From Myxococcales bacterium (lineage in GTDB: Bacteria > Myxococcota > Myxococcia > Myxococcales > Myxococcaceae), in NCBI GenBank assembly GCA_003153055.1, contig PMBV01000111.1, forward strand, positions 3,132 through 40,889: a stretch of 37,758 nucleotides of DNA, written 5' to 3'. Shown here one piece after another: positions 23,288 to 31,610 of this stretch (positions within the stretch are counted from its first letter, which is position 1; the number at the start of each line of letters is the position of its first letter). The notes under the pieces were generated by a model that had not been told where the DNA came from, did no database searches, and saw nothing but the letters and a program-made list of their open reading frames with translations. Made by a program: the position numbers and the translations under genes.

Positions 23288-25534
23288 CTAGAACTTGTAG
23301 GTGAGCGTACCCATCACCATGCGGGGCGAGGCCGGCTCATAGGTGGCCACGCCGCTCGTGCTCTTCTGCGCTTCCACTGCGTAGCGCTGGTCGAAGAGGT
23401 TGTCGGCGGTGAGGTTGACGTCGACGAAGCGGTTCTCGTAGCCGACGGAGGCGCTGGTGACGAAGCGGTAGCCCATGTACTTCTGGCTGTTGGCGTTATC
23501 CATCCAGTAGTCGCCCCAGCTGTTGCTGGTGATGCGCAGCTTGAAGCCCGATGGGTGGCGGTACGAGGCGAACAACGAGGCGTAATGAGCGGGGACATAG
23601 GGCAGCGCCTTGCCGCTCCGGTCTTCCGTGGTGGTATTTGCGCCGAAGCCCACCACCTCGCGGAACTCGTCAAAGCGGTAGTTGGTATATGTGTAGGTGC
23701 CGCCGAGGCGGAGATTAGCCACCGGCTCCACCGACGCGGACACCTCGACGCCCATCTTCGTGGTGTGGCCGGCGTTCTGGTAGCTGGTTTGCAATCCCTG
23801 GTAGACCTTGACGACCTCGTTCTCCACCGGCGAATAGTAGATGGCCGCGTCGACGTTGAAGTACCGGTGGCGCGCCTTGAGGCCGCCCTCGAGGTTCCTC
23901 ACCCGCACCAGGTTGAGCAGCGGGTTGGCGGCGATCTCGCTCTCGGTGGGGGTCTGAATTCCTTCACCGTAGCTGGCGTAGGCGTTGAGCCAGGAGAGGA
24001 AGCCGTAGGTGAGACCAACCCGGGGGCTGAAGGCCTGGAAGGTCTTCTTCACTTTCGCGTCGACCGGCTCCGCATAGGTGAGGTAGCGGGACTTGGAGTA
24101 GTCGTACTCCCCGGAGGCGTTGCTGGTGACGTCGAACGCCACGCTGTCGAAGCGCACGCCGATGTCGAGCACCAGCCGCTCCCACAGCCGGGCGGTCTCC
24201 TGTGCATAGACGCCCACGAGCCAGGTCTTTCGGAGCTCGCGCTCCTGCTGGTTGCCCAGGCGGTCGGAGAGCACCTGGGTGATGGATGGCTGGCCGTCCC
24301 GAGCCGGCGCGGTGATGACCTGCGCGTATTCGAAGTAATCCGTCTTTTGGTCGTCGGAGCGAACCGTGCCGCCCACGGTGGCGGTACCTTCAAAGATGCC
24401 GAGCCGATGGCGGTGGCTTCCCTGGAGATCAACTCCCCCGATGCCGGTCTGGGCTTGATTGATACGGCCGGTGATCGGGTGCAGGTGCTTCCACAGGTTG
24501 ACGTAGGCGAGCAGGTTGAGCTCGAAGCTGTCGAGCGGGATCTTCGCCTTGGAGGAGAGGTAGAGCGATTCGGAATAGCGACCGGAGTACTGGAATGGGC
24601 CGTAGGTTTCCTGACGCCGGCCAGTCTGCTTGAAGGCGCCGAACTGCTCGTCGCTGAGCGACCCGGGCAGCTGCAGGTCGGCTTTGGTGTAGTTGATGTT
24701 GGCGCTGATCAACACCCCGTGGTCGAGCAGAATGGTCGGCCGAACGCTCACCTGGTGGGTGCTGAACTCGTTCCACCGGCTCCAGGTGTTGCCCGAGTGG
24801 CGGTAGCTGTAGCCCAGCGACGTGTTCAGGTGCTCGCCGATCGGCGCGGTGTAGCCGAGGTGGACGTTCTGGGTGTCGAAGTCGCCGACGCCGATTTTGG
24901 CAGTGCCGCCGCTGAGCGCGAGCGGGCTCTTGGTGATGAAGTTGATCACGCCTCCGGCGGCGTTGGCTCCCCAGAGCGTGGAGCTGGGGCCCCTCACCAC
25001 CTCTATCTTGTCGACGAGCTCGGGGTCGACGAAGTCGAGCCGAGTGAAGCTGTCCGGGTCGGTGACGGGTACGCCGTCCATGAGGACCATGATCTCCCGC
25101 ACCCCGTAGGCTGCCTTGGCGCCCGCGCCGCGGATGATGAGCCGGGAGGAGTAGCCGTTGTAGGCGTTCTCCACCAGCACACCCGGAGTGCCCTGAAGCG
25201 CGTCTTTGAGGCTGAAGTTCTTGGTGGACTTGATGGCCTGCTGGTCGATGACCGAGATGGAGGCCGGAACCTCCTGGGTCTTCCGCTCCACCCGGGTGGC
25301 GGTGACGCTGACCTCGTCGAGCTGCGCCCCGGCGGGCTTCTGGGACGCAGCGGTTGGCTCGCTCGGGGCCGTTGTCGCGACGACGGGCGCGCGCTTCGTG
25401 TCCTCGAGCATGGGAGCCACAGGCGAGGCAGGCACCTCCTCGGAAGGAGGCACCGACTGCTCCTGAGCGCCCGCGGGAATGGTCAGAACAAGCACCAGGG
25501 AGAACAGAAGTCGTGACAGGCGGTTGATGGGCAC
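23288..25534 (-). CDS. TonB-dependent outer-membrane receptor
   Basis: A receptor of about 748 residues with a signal peptide (RLLFSLVLVLTIPAGA), a Pro/Ala-rich linker, a TonB-box-like segment (LDEVSVTATRVE), and a plug domain (SVIDQQAIKS, LKDALQGTPGVLVEN, IRGAG, VLMDGVPVTDPD, VEVVRGPSSTLWGANAAGGVIN-type signature). A beta barrel follows and ends in the outer-membrane terminal Phe (TLTYKF). The plug and barrel look like the BtuB/FepA-like group. The ligand could be a metal chelate, corrinoid or organic compound. I choose GTG 25534 because it gives a clean signal peptide; ATG 25576 would add 14 residues. It is the first large gene of the operon that ends with tonB. The 258-bp spacer upstream (25535-25792) shows no convincing riboswitch. 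Confidence 0.88.
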   Translation of the reverse strand: MPINRLSRLLFSLVLVLTIPAGAQEQSVPPSEEVPASPVAPMLEDTKRAPVVATTAPSEPTAASQKPAGAQLDEVSVTATRVERKTQEVPASISVIDQQAIKSTKNFSLKDALQGTPGVLVENAYNGYSSRLIIRGAGAKAAYGVREIMVLMDGVPVTDPDSFTRLDFVDPELVDKIEVVRGPSSTLWGANAAGGVINFITKSPLALSGGTAKIGVGDFDTQNVHLGYTAPIGEHLNTSLGYSYRHSGNTWSRWNEFSTHQVSVRPTILLDHGVLISANINYTKADLQLPGSLSDEQFGAFKQTGRRQETYGPFQYSGRYSESLYLSSKAKIPLDSFELNLLAYVNLWKHLHPITGRINQAQTGIGGVDLQGSHRHRLGIFEGTATVGGTVRSDDQKTDYFEYAQVITAPARDGQPSITQVLSDRLGNQQERELRKTWLVGVYAQETARLWERLVLDIGVRFDSVAFDVTSNASGEYDYSKSRYLTYAEPVDAKVKKTFQAFSPRVGLTYGFLSWLNAYASYGEGIQTPTESEIAANPLLNLVRVRNLEGGLKARHRYFNVDAAIYYSPVENEVVKVYQGLQTSYQNAGHTTKMGVEVSASVEPVANLRLGGTYTYTNYRFDEFREVVGFGANTTTEDRSGKALPYVPAHYASLFASYRHPSGFKLRITSNSWGDYWMDNANSQKYMGYRFVTSASVGYENRFVDVNLTADNLFDQRYAVEAQKSTSGVATYEPASPRMVMGTLTYKF

Positions 25535-25792
25535 GAAGCGTCCCGAGTGAGAGTGTCGAAGCCGAATGATGAGCATTGGCTGGCGGCTTCTACGGGAGCC
25601 AGGCGCACGGACCGTGCGACAGATTGTCTCTGTGGCCAAACGCCGCGGGCCCGCCAGCGAGGCTGGACTGGAGCAACGCAGCGCGAGTCACCGACCTTCG
25701 CCACCATCGCCCCCTCCCTCGGCGCGCTGAGTTGCCTCACGCGAGGTGACGAGAGGCGACACCACGAGCCGGCGGCGGCGCAGGGTTTTCGT

Positions 25793-26242
25793 TCAGCGTG
25801 CCCGACCGCCGCGGCCTGCCCACATCGGGAAGCCCTGCGCATCCCTCAGGGCGAGCGTCTGGGAGCCTTTCACGATGCTCTGGGCGATGAGGGCCGGCTG
25901 ACCGTCGAAGGTGATGCGCGAGCCGACGATCTCCACCGCATCGCCTACGGCCACCGCCACCCCCTTGGCTTGCAGGTACCACGCGGGGCCGAGGTGCACC
26001 GCCATCGTCCCGTCCGCCGTCTTGAGCTGCAGGTGAAGGCCCATCCCTGCCGGACCCATCTGCGCCACCGCGGCCACCTCGCCCTTGAACGTCGCCACGG
26101 TCGTCGGGTCGAACAACCGAGCGCCCTGAGCGCCTGGCCCCGCCCCTCCGGCGCCGCCCTGCGCCAGCGCTCCGAAGGAGAGGACGACGAAGGAAGCGGA
26201 AATCCTAGCCAGTTTCATCGCCAGCTCGACAGTGGTCTTCAT
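25793..26242 (-). CDS. Small exported protein of unknown function
   Basis: A 149-residue protein with a signal peptide (LARISASFVVLSFGALA), a Gly-rich linker, and one compact beta-rich domain: TVATFKGEVAAVAQM, GLHLQLKTADGTMAVHLGP, AWYLQAKGVAVAVGDAVEIV, GSRITFDGQPALIAQSIVKG and LALRDAQGFPMWAGRGG. The pattern suggests an OB-fold-like barrel. The start is well set by GGAG eight bases before ATG 26242. It reads in the same direction as the receptor operon, about 258 bp upstream of it, and may be its leader gene or be separate. I do not recognise a described function. The divergent spacer to 26456 holds no clear motif. Confidence 0.7.
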   Translation of the reverse strand: MKTTVELAMKLARISASFVVLSFGALAQGGAGGAGPGAQGARLFDPTTVATFKGEVAAVAQMGPAGMGLHLQLKTADGTMAVHLGPAWYLQAKGVAVAVGDAVEIVGSRITFDGQPALIAQSIVKGSQTLALRDAQGFPMWAGRGGRAR

Positions 26243-26455
26243 TTCGTTTCTCCAGTGCGGGAGGCGCCGGGGTGACGCGCTCCTGGGCTTGAGACCCATG
26301 ACCACCCTCAAGGTTGCGTGGCGAGATGTCGCAGGGGCGTGGGGCTCGAGCACGGCGCGGCTGGACTCGGCCGCCGAGAAAGGGCGCCCTTCACCTCCTT
26401 GCCCTGGCACTCCGGGCGCTCAAGCCGCAGAGTACGCCCGGCCCCCGAGGTGCGC

Positions 26456-26848
26456 ATGAGCTGGCACATTCTGTTGATGCGGTCCGACTTCCCGAGCATG
26501 GGCGAGTTCCCCGACGACTACACGCCCCCGCCCCTGGGCGAAGGCGAGCTGGTCCGCGGCCGGGTGAAGGTCGGCGTAGCCAGCGCCGAGTTCCACGAGC
26601 CCACCTGGGCCCAGGTGCAAGGTGACGGCTGGCGCGTCGACATCACCATCGGGAGCGAGGAGCCGGTGGAGTCCATCTTGCTCCACGTCGAAGGTGGACC
26701 GGAGGCGCTGAAGACGGTGCGCGTCCTCGCCGACGCCGTCCACGCGAAGGCCCTCGACTGCTCGACGGGAAAATTCATCGACTTCTCCAACCCGCCCCCG
26801 GGCCATGCGATACCCGAAGGCAAGGGAGAACCCTCCACCTGCCCATGA
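26456..26848 (+). CDS. Hypothetical cytoplasmic protein coupled to a methyltransferase
   Basis: A 130-residue soluble protein starting MSWHILLMRSDFPSMGEFPD, with no signal peptide or membrane segment. The middle (AEFHEPTWAQVQGDGWRVDITIGSEEPVES, continued by ILLHVEGG) is an acidic alpha/beta pattern. The C-terminus (KFIDFSNPPPGH) is Pro-rich. GAGG five bases upstream supports ATG 26456. Its stop overlaps the ATG of the methyltransferase gene by 4 bp, so the pair is translationally coupled. I do not recognise the family. The fold pattern somewhat resembles small toxin-immunity proteins, but no toxin gene is present and I make no functional claim. Confidence 0.7.
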   Translation: MSWHILLMRSDFPSMGEFPDDYTPPPLGEGELVRGRVKVGVASAEFHEPTWAQVQGDGWRVDITIGSEEPVESILLHVEGGPEALKTVRVLADAVHAKALDCSTGKFIDFSNPPPGHAIPEGKGEPSTCP

Positions 26849-27738
26849 GCACTCCGGCGAGCCACGACGCGTTGATGTCCACCCGCAGAACCTGGTCCCG
26901 CTGCCCGGTGTGCGACGAGGGCGCGCAGCACCTGTACGTCGCCTTCCCCGAGCTGGCCTTCGTGCGCTGTAGCGAGTGCGGCCTCATCTACAAGAGCTTC
27001 GAGCTGCCCGACGCTCGCCCGGCGGAGTTCTACGAGCAGACCTACTTCCAGGGTCGCAAGTCGGGCCGCGACAAACGCTTCGAGCACCGCGCCCGGAAGG
27101 CGATGCGATGGGTACGCGCGGCGGCGCAATTCACCCAGGCCAAGTCGATGCTCGATGTGGGCTGCTCGCTGGGCTACGTCATCGAGGGCGGTCGGCGCCT
27201 GGGCCTCGCAAGCGCCGGCATGGACATCTCGAGCTACGCCGTCGAGCGCTGCCGGGAGCGCGGCTACGACGCCCGAGTGGGGAGCCTCGAGCGCTTCCCC
27301 TTCGACGACGGGGCCTTCGACATCGTGGTGATGAAGCATGTGCTCGAGCACACGCCGGAGCCGAAGCAGGCGCTGGCCGAGGTCTCCCGGGTGCTCTCGT
27401 CCGACGGCGTCGTGCTCATCGCGGTGCCCGACTCGACCTACTGGAAGGGCGTGCTGCTCCGGGAGCGCTACCGCTACTACCGCCCCGATGACCTCGGCCA
27501 GCAGCACTACATTTACTATTCCGACGAGACCCTGGAGCGGCTGCTTTCGAGCTCGGGCTTCACCGTCTGCGCCCGCTCGAAGGGCCTGTTCCGGGAGCGT
27601 GAGGCTCGCCGAGGGGGACTCCAGCGAGCGTACGAGGTGGGCCGGGCGGGGGTCCTCTCCACGGCCTTTGGCCTCGCCAAGGTCTTGAGGTTGCGCAGGG
27701 AGCTGTTCCTGGTCGCTCGGAGGAACCGCCCATACTAG
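26845..27738 (+). CDS. Class I SAM methyltransferase with N-terminal zinc finger
   Basis: A 297-residue protein. A four-Cys zinc knuckle at about residues 20-47 (CPVC...CSECG) is followed by a Rossmann-fold methyltransferase with motif I SMLDVGCSLGYV, GMDISSYAVERC, motif II/III FDDGAFDIVVMKHVLEH, and the LSSDGVVLIAVPD strand. This layout, zinc finger then methyltransferase-11/23 domain, is common in sugar- or polysaccharide-modifying and unknown enzymes. It is coupled by a 4-bp overlap to the small protein upstream. The C-terminal 60 residues are basic and unassigned. Substrate unknown. Confidence 0.85.
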   Translation: MSTPASHDALMSTRRTWSRCPVCDEGAQHLYVAFPELAFVRCSECGLIYKSFELPDARPAEFYEQTYFQGRKSGRDKRFEHRARKAMRWVRAAAQFTQAKSMLDVGCSLGYVIEGGRRLGLASAGMDISSYAVERCRERGYDARVGSLERFPFDDGAFDIVVMKHVLEHTPEPKQALAEVSRVLSSDGVVLIAVPDSTYWKGVLLRERYRYYRPDDLGQQHYIYYSDETLERLLSSSGFTVCARSKGLFREREARRGGLQRAYEVGRAGVLSTAFGLAKVLRLRRELFLVARRNRPY

Positions 27739-27753
27739 GGTTTGCGTGTTCGA

Positions 27754-28587
27754 ATGCCGGTGACCATCGAGCAGCTCGGTCCGTCGCACGTCGGGGCCCT
27801 GCGCGCCCTCTTGAGCCGCGACCTCCCACACAACCTCTACCTCTTGGGGTTGATGGAGGAGTTCGGCGTCGTCTGCGGCCCCGAGCGCGCGCCCTTTCGG
27901 TACATGGGGCGCTTCTCTGACACGGGGGAGCTCACCGCGACCATCTTCGTGGGCGGAAACGGCGGGCTCTTGGTGCCGTCGGCGAGCGGGCTCAGCCACG
28001 TCTCGGAGATCGCGCGGAAACTGGTGAGCCAGATGCCGCTGCGTTCCTGCATGGGCGAGAAACCGCTCATCGACGCGATGGTGCAACACTTCCGCGTCTC
28101 GCCGCGGTTCTCTCAAGGCCAGAAGCTGTACTCGGTCTCGGCCGACGATTTGGGCCCCTTCACCAATCCTTCGCTCCGAGGAGCCACCGAGGCCGACCTG
28201 AAGCAGCTCGTACCCCTGGCGGCGGCGGCGGTGCGCGACATCTTCCGAAGAGACCCGCTCAGTGAGGACCCCCAAGGCTTCGCGGTGCGCGTGCGCCAGC
28301 GGGTCAAGTCGGGGCGGACCTACGTGCTCGAAAACCAGGGGCGCCTCATCTTCAAGCTCGACGTGGGGAGCCGCTCCCAATACGGCGCCGAGCTGGAGGG
28401 CATCTACACCGTGCCCGACGAGCGAAACCGGGGGCACGCCACGCTCTGCCTAGGGCAAATTTCCCGCTTCCTCCTCTCGTCGCTGCCCCGGCTGACCCTG
28501 CGGGTCGACGAGTCGTCACGTTTCACCGACGTGGCCCGAAAAGTCGGCTACCTCGCAGGCCGGGCCCAGCGCACCGTCTGGGCCTGA
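27754..28587 (+). CDS. GNAT-family acetyltransferase, two-domain
   Basis: A 277-residue protein. The first half (LRALLSRDLPHNLYLLGLMEEFGV, YMGRFSDTGELTATIFVGGNGG) resembles the N-terminal DUF4081-like domain of some GNATs. The second half holds a GNAT core with LEGIYTVPDERNRGHATLCLG, the acetyl-CoA loop in the form R-N-R-G-H-A, and LTLRVDESSRFTDVARKVGY. Substrate unknown. ATG 27754 is preferred; a TTG at 27742 is in frame. It lies between the methyltransferase gene and miaE on the same strand, 15 and 18 bp away, so the four genes may form one transcript. Confidence 0.75.
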   Translation: MPVTIEQLGPSHVGALRALLSRDLPHNLYLLGLMEEFGVVCGPERAPFRYMGRFSDTGELTATIFVGGNGGLLVPSASGLSHVSEIARKLVSQMPLRSCMGEKPLIDAMVQHFRVSPRFSQGQKLYSVSADDLGPFTNPSLRGATEADLKQLVPLAAAAVRDIFRRDPLSEDPQGFAVRVRQRVKSGRTYVLENQGRLIFKLDVGSRSQYGAELEGIYTVPDERNRGHATLCLGQISRFLLSSLPRLTLRVDESSRFTDVARKVGYLAGRAQRTVWA

Positions 28588-28605
28588 GGTTTCAAAAGAG
28601 AGAAC

Positions 28606-29175
28606 ATGGACTTCAAGCTCGCGACCGCTCCTGCGTGGCTGGACAACGCGCTGGCCCACTTCAACGAAGTGCTGGTGGATCACGCCCACTGCGAGAAGAA
28701 GGCCGCGGCCGCCGCGCTCTCGCTGCTCCAGGCCTACCCACAGGTGCCGGGCCTGCCCCTGCACATGGCCCTGCTCGCACAGGAGGAGGCGTCCCACCTC
28801 GTGCGGGTGCTCCAGTACATGGAGGCACGGGGCCTCGCCCTCGGGCGCGACGGCGGCGACCCCTACGCCCAGGGCCTGCAGGCCATGCTCCGCACCGGCG
28901 AGAAGGAGCGCCAGCTCGACCGGCTTCTCATGGCTGGCATCATCGAGGGCCGCAGCTGCGAGCGCCTCGAGCTCTTGGCGGCGAAGCTCCCCGAGGCCGA
29001 GCTGCGCGACTTCTACGCCGAGCTGGCGCGGAGCGAGGGCGGGCACGAGCGCCTCTTCGTGCGCTTGGCCGAGACGGTCGCCGGCCCCCAGGTTGTCGCC
29101 AAGCGCCTCGACGAGCTGCTGGTCGGCGAGGCCGAGCTCCTCCGCCGGCTGCCCATCCGAAACGCGATGCACTGA
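28606..29175 (+). CDS. miaE: MiaE, tRNA-(ms2io6A) hydroxylase
   Basis: A 189-residue ferritin-like diiron protein of the MiaE family. Helical metal-ligand segments are LVDHAHCEKKAAAAALSLL, LLAQEEASHLVRVL, GIIEGRSCERLELLAAKLPE and ELARSEGGHERLF, giving the E...ExxH repeat pair. MiaE hydroxylates the isopentenyl group of ms2i6A37 in tRNA and needs oxygen. The length and start (ATG after AGAGAG) fit the family. It points to at least some aerobic life, in contrast with the anaerobic-type redox genes elsewhere in the window. Convergent with the SGNH-protein gene, 7 bp away. Confidence 0.88.
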   Translation: MDFKLATAPAWLDNALAHFNEVLVDHAHCEKKAAAAALSLLQAYPQVPGLPLHMALLAQEEASHLVRVLQYMEARGLALGRDGGDPYAQGLQAMLRTGEKERQLDRLLMAGIIEGRSCERLELLAAKLPEAELRDFYAELARSEGGHERLFVRLAETVAGPQVVAKRLDELLVGEAELLRRLPIRNAMH

Positions 29176-29182
29176 GGACGGG

Positions 29183-31498
29183 CTACTGCGCCCACCCATG
29201 AACAGACAGCCCTTGGAGGCACACGTACTTCACGCTCTCGGTGCTGCTCTTGTACCAAGGGAAGAGTCGAATCCGCAGGGTGTCTCCGGGGTTCAGGGTG
29301 ATGGTCGGAGTGAACCACCGGGACATCATCGCGTAGTTGCCGTTGGTCGGCGAGTCGAGCAGCGTCGTCGTGCCGCCGAAGTCGGCCTGCGTGCTGTACT
29401 CGATTCGGTAGGCCATCGAGTTGCTCTCGCTGGTTCCTGCCCAGAGCCCGAGACCGTCGATTTTCCAGGTCTTGCCCGCTGACGGGCTCACCGCGAACTC
29501 CACGTAGCGGGCCGGCACCGGCGCCGTCTCCAAGTATGGCCAGGCGTCTCCGAAAACGATGACGCGCTGGGTGATGGTGGTCGAAGGTGGCCAGGGGGTC
29601 CAGGTCGTCGAGCTGAGGCTGGGGGTCTGGTAGTTCTTCACATACAGATTCGAGAACGCCTCCTCTGTGCAGGTCGCCAACCCGACGACGGAGCAGCTCG
29701 TATCGGCCACGAGAGGGTAGAAGGCGCTGGTCTCGGTGACGCTCGTGGCGACTTGACCTCCGCTCCCACTGACCGAGACGCTCCAGCCTGCGCCCGAGGC
29801 CGGCGCCACCGTGACGGCTCCAGAGAACGTCTGCGCCGCGGTGGGCGCGAAACGAACGTAGACCGTCTGGGGCGACAGCCTCGTGCCCGTGTAGGCCAGC
29901 TTGACGCTCGATCCGAAGGTCCCGGCGGCGGTGGCGCTCACCAGGAACCCGGTCGGCGCGGCGACCGTGACGGAGCCCGAATCGGGGCTGAGCGAGAGCC
30001 CCATCACCGAGATGGGCTTGTTCGAGGTGCCACCCAACGAGACGGTGCCGAAGTCGAGCGTCGACGGGTTGACCACCAGCACCGGCGAGACGCTCAGGTG
30101 ACCCATCAGAACTCCCTGGGAGAGCAGCGCCTCGGCCGCGAGCGTGGCGACCAGCGAAGCACCGATAGGCTGGAGGTTGGCGTCGTCAGTGGCGACGAAC
30201 ATCACCGCCGGCGCGCCCGTGGGGCCGAGCTGCTCCGCCAGGAGCTTGGTCGCCGCGGTGAGGTCCACCACCGCGCACGCCCTGGCCGTGCCCACCTGCT
30301 TCATGGCGTCGACGTAGTTCAGACTCTGGGTCGGGGGAATCGACGCGGCGCCCACGCCCGTGAGGTCGTGACAGGACGACGGCGGCAGCGCGGCCCCCGA
30401 GAACGTGCTCCGCACCACGGGAGTGAACAGCACGGGGGTCGCCCCGGCCGCCCGCGCCTGATCCACGTAGCGGCGGAGGTACACCTGGTAGGCGCCGAAC
30501 GGCGCGGTGCCCACGCCTCCGTTGCCTTCCAGCCCATGGTCCACCTCATCGCCTTGGGCAAACTGGATGAAGACGAAGTCACCGGGCAAGAGCCTCGAGC
30601 GCACCGCCTCCCAGGAGCCATCGGCGATGAACGACTTCGTGCTCGAGCCTTTCTTGGCTGCGTTGACGAACATGACGTCAGGGCCCACCAGGTGAGCGAA
30701 CAGTTGGCCCCAACCGCGCTGAGTCGCGGAGGCATCGGTGTTGACGTCAGCCATCGTCGAGTCGCCGATGGCATAGACGACGAAGCTCCCGGGAGCGGAC
30801 TGGGTGAGGGCCACGGTGTAGTCCTTGGTCGAGCCGTTCGGGCCGGTGACCCTCACGATGACCGTCGAGGGTACCCCCTCCGCCGGCACCTGGAGCGCCG
30901 TCGCTTCGCCGCTCGCCACGCGGACGAAGGCGCCTTGGTCCTGTTTGACGGCGACGTCTGTCCCGTCGCTGGTGGTGGGCGTGAGGCTGACGCTCCCCGT
31001 ACCGTTGCGCACGCTGAGCGAGTAGCTCGAAGTCGCGCCATCGAAGGCCGGGCTCAGCGTGCCTGCGCTCGCGGTCAGGGCCGCGAGGACGCCACCTCCC
31101 GAGGGAGCCTGCTTCACCAACAACGAGTACTCTTTCGTGGCGGCACCGTCGGCCGCGAGCACCCGCACCGTCACGCTCGACCAGGTGCCGATCGGCGGGA
31201 CGCTCAGCGCTGGAGAGACCACGCCGCTCTTGAGGCTCACGTAGGGGCCTCCATCTTGGATTACCCCCAGCGTGCTGACCCGCGCGCTCGTGGTGGCGAC
31301 GAGCACGAAGGAGCTCATGCCGGTTGGAACGGTCACCACGTAGCTCTGGTGATCGCCGCTGAACGCGGGACTCATGGCTCCAGGGTTTAGCCCGAGCGAC
31401 ACCAGCGTGGCGTCGGTGGGATCATTCGCGACCACGCAACTCAACGATGCTGGCAACACCAGTGCCAGCACGGTCAAGCTCGGGGCGAATCGCGTCAT
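29183..31498 (-). CDS. Large secreted SGNH/rhamnogalacturonan-acetylesterase-like protein with degenerate active site
   Basis: A 771-residue exported protein. A signal peptide ends near a Cys (ASLSC, about residue 21, possible but weak lipobox). Two cadherin-like Ig repeats follow (about 30-130 and 136-235, each with L-x-P-x-F-x-x-x-x-x-x-Y). An SGNH esterase domain at about 237-458 has YAIGDSTMAD with S247, NAAKKGSSTKSF, DFVFIQFAQGDE and the C-terminal block TDDANLQPIGAS. The tail of two beta domains includes an ASPM/BACON-like choice-of-anchor stretch and a carbohydrate-binding-like end. In rhamnogalacturonan acetylesterases the block reads FGHND and D-x-x-H; here G316 replaces the oxyanion Asn and N441 the catalytic His. 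It may be an inactive binder or use altered chemistry. GGGAGG seven bases upstream sets the start. Confidence 0.82.
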   Translation of the reverse strand: MTRFAPSLTVLALVLPASLSCVVANDPTDATLVSLGLNPGAMSPAFSGDHQSYVVTVPTGMSSFVLVATTSARVSTLGVIQDGGPYVSLKSGVVSPALSVPPIGTWSSVTVRVLAADGAATKEYSLLVKQAPSGGGVLAALTASAGTLSPAFDGATSSYSLSVRNGTGSVSLTPTTSDGTDVAVKQDQGAFVRVASGEATALQVPAEGVPSTVIVRVTGPNGSTKDYTVALTQSAPGSFVVYAIGDSTMADVNTDASATQRGWGQLFAHLVGPDVMFVNAAKKGSSTKSFIADGSWEAVRSRLLPGDFVFIQFAQGDEVDHGLEGNGGVGTAPFGAYQVYLRRYVDQARAAGATPVLFTPVVRSTFSGAALPPSSCHDLTGVGAASIPPTQSLNYVDAMKQVGTARACAVVDLTAATKLLAEQLGPTGAPAVMFVATDDANLQPIGASLVATLAAEALLSQGVLMGHLSVSPVLVVNPSTLDFGTVSLGGTSNKPISVMGLSLSPDSGSVTVAAPTGFLVSATAAGTFGSSVKLAYTGTRLSPQTVYVRFAPTAAQTFSGAVTVAPASGAGWSVSVSGSGGQVATSVTETSAFYPLVADTSCSVVGLATCTEEAFSNLYVKNYQTPSLSSTTWTPWPPSTTITQRVIVFGDAWPYLETAPVPARYVEFAVSPSAGKTWKIDGLGLWAGTSESNSMAYRIEYSTQADFGGTTTLLDSPTNGNYAMMSRWFTPTITLNPGDTLRIRLFPWYKSSTESVKYVCLQGLSVHGWAQ

Positions 31499-31583
31499 CG
31501 TGCTGCCTCCCAACGGCTCCGACCGCACCCTACCTAGGCAGACCAACCCCTGACCACCCCCATACCCCGAGACCGACTTGTGG

Positions 31584-31610
31584 GTCACGTGCGCACAGCA
31601 CAGACGTGAC
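31584..31610. terminator. Inverted repeat at the stop of the hydrolase gene
   Basis: A perfect 7-bp stem (GTCACGT and ACGTGAC) with a 13-base loop lies right at the TAG of the minus-strand hydrolase gene. There is no T-run after it in the direction of transcription, so it is either a weak or Rho-type end, or an operator for the SGNH-protein gene whose start is 85 bp further on. Confidence 0.3.

Noticed and set aside
23555..25516. A 653-codon plus-strand frame antisense to the receptor gene
   Set aside because: Same shadow pattern; the minus-strand receptor is complete and has clear plug and barrel motifs.
25535..25792. Possible cobalamin riboswitch ahead of the TonB-dependent receptor
   Set aside because: Some GGTG and GCC pieces are present but the B12 box and the core order are not, so I do not call it.
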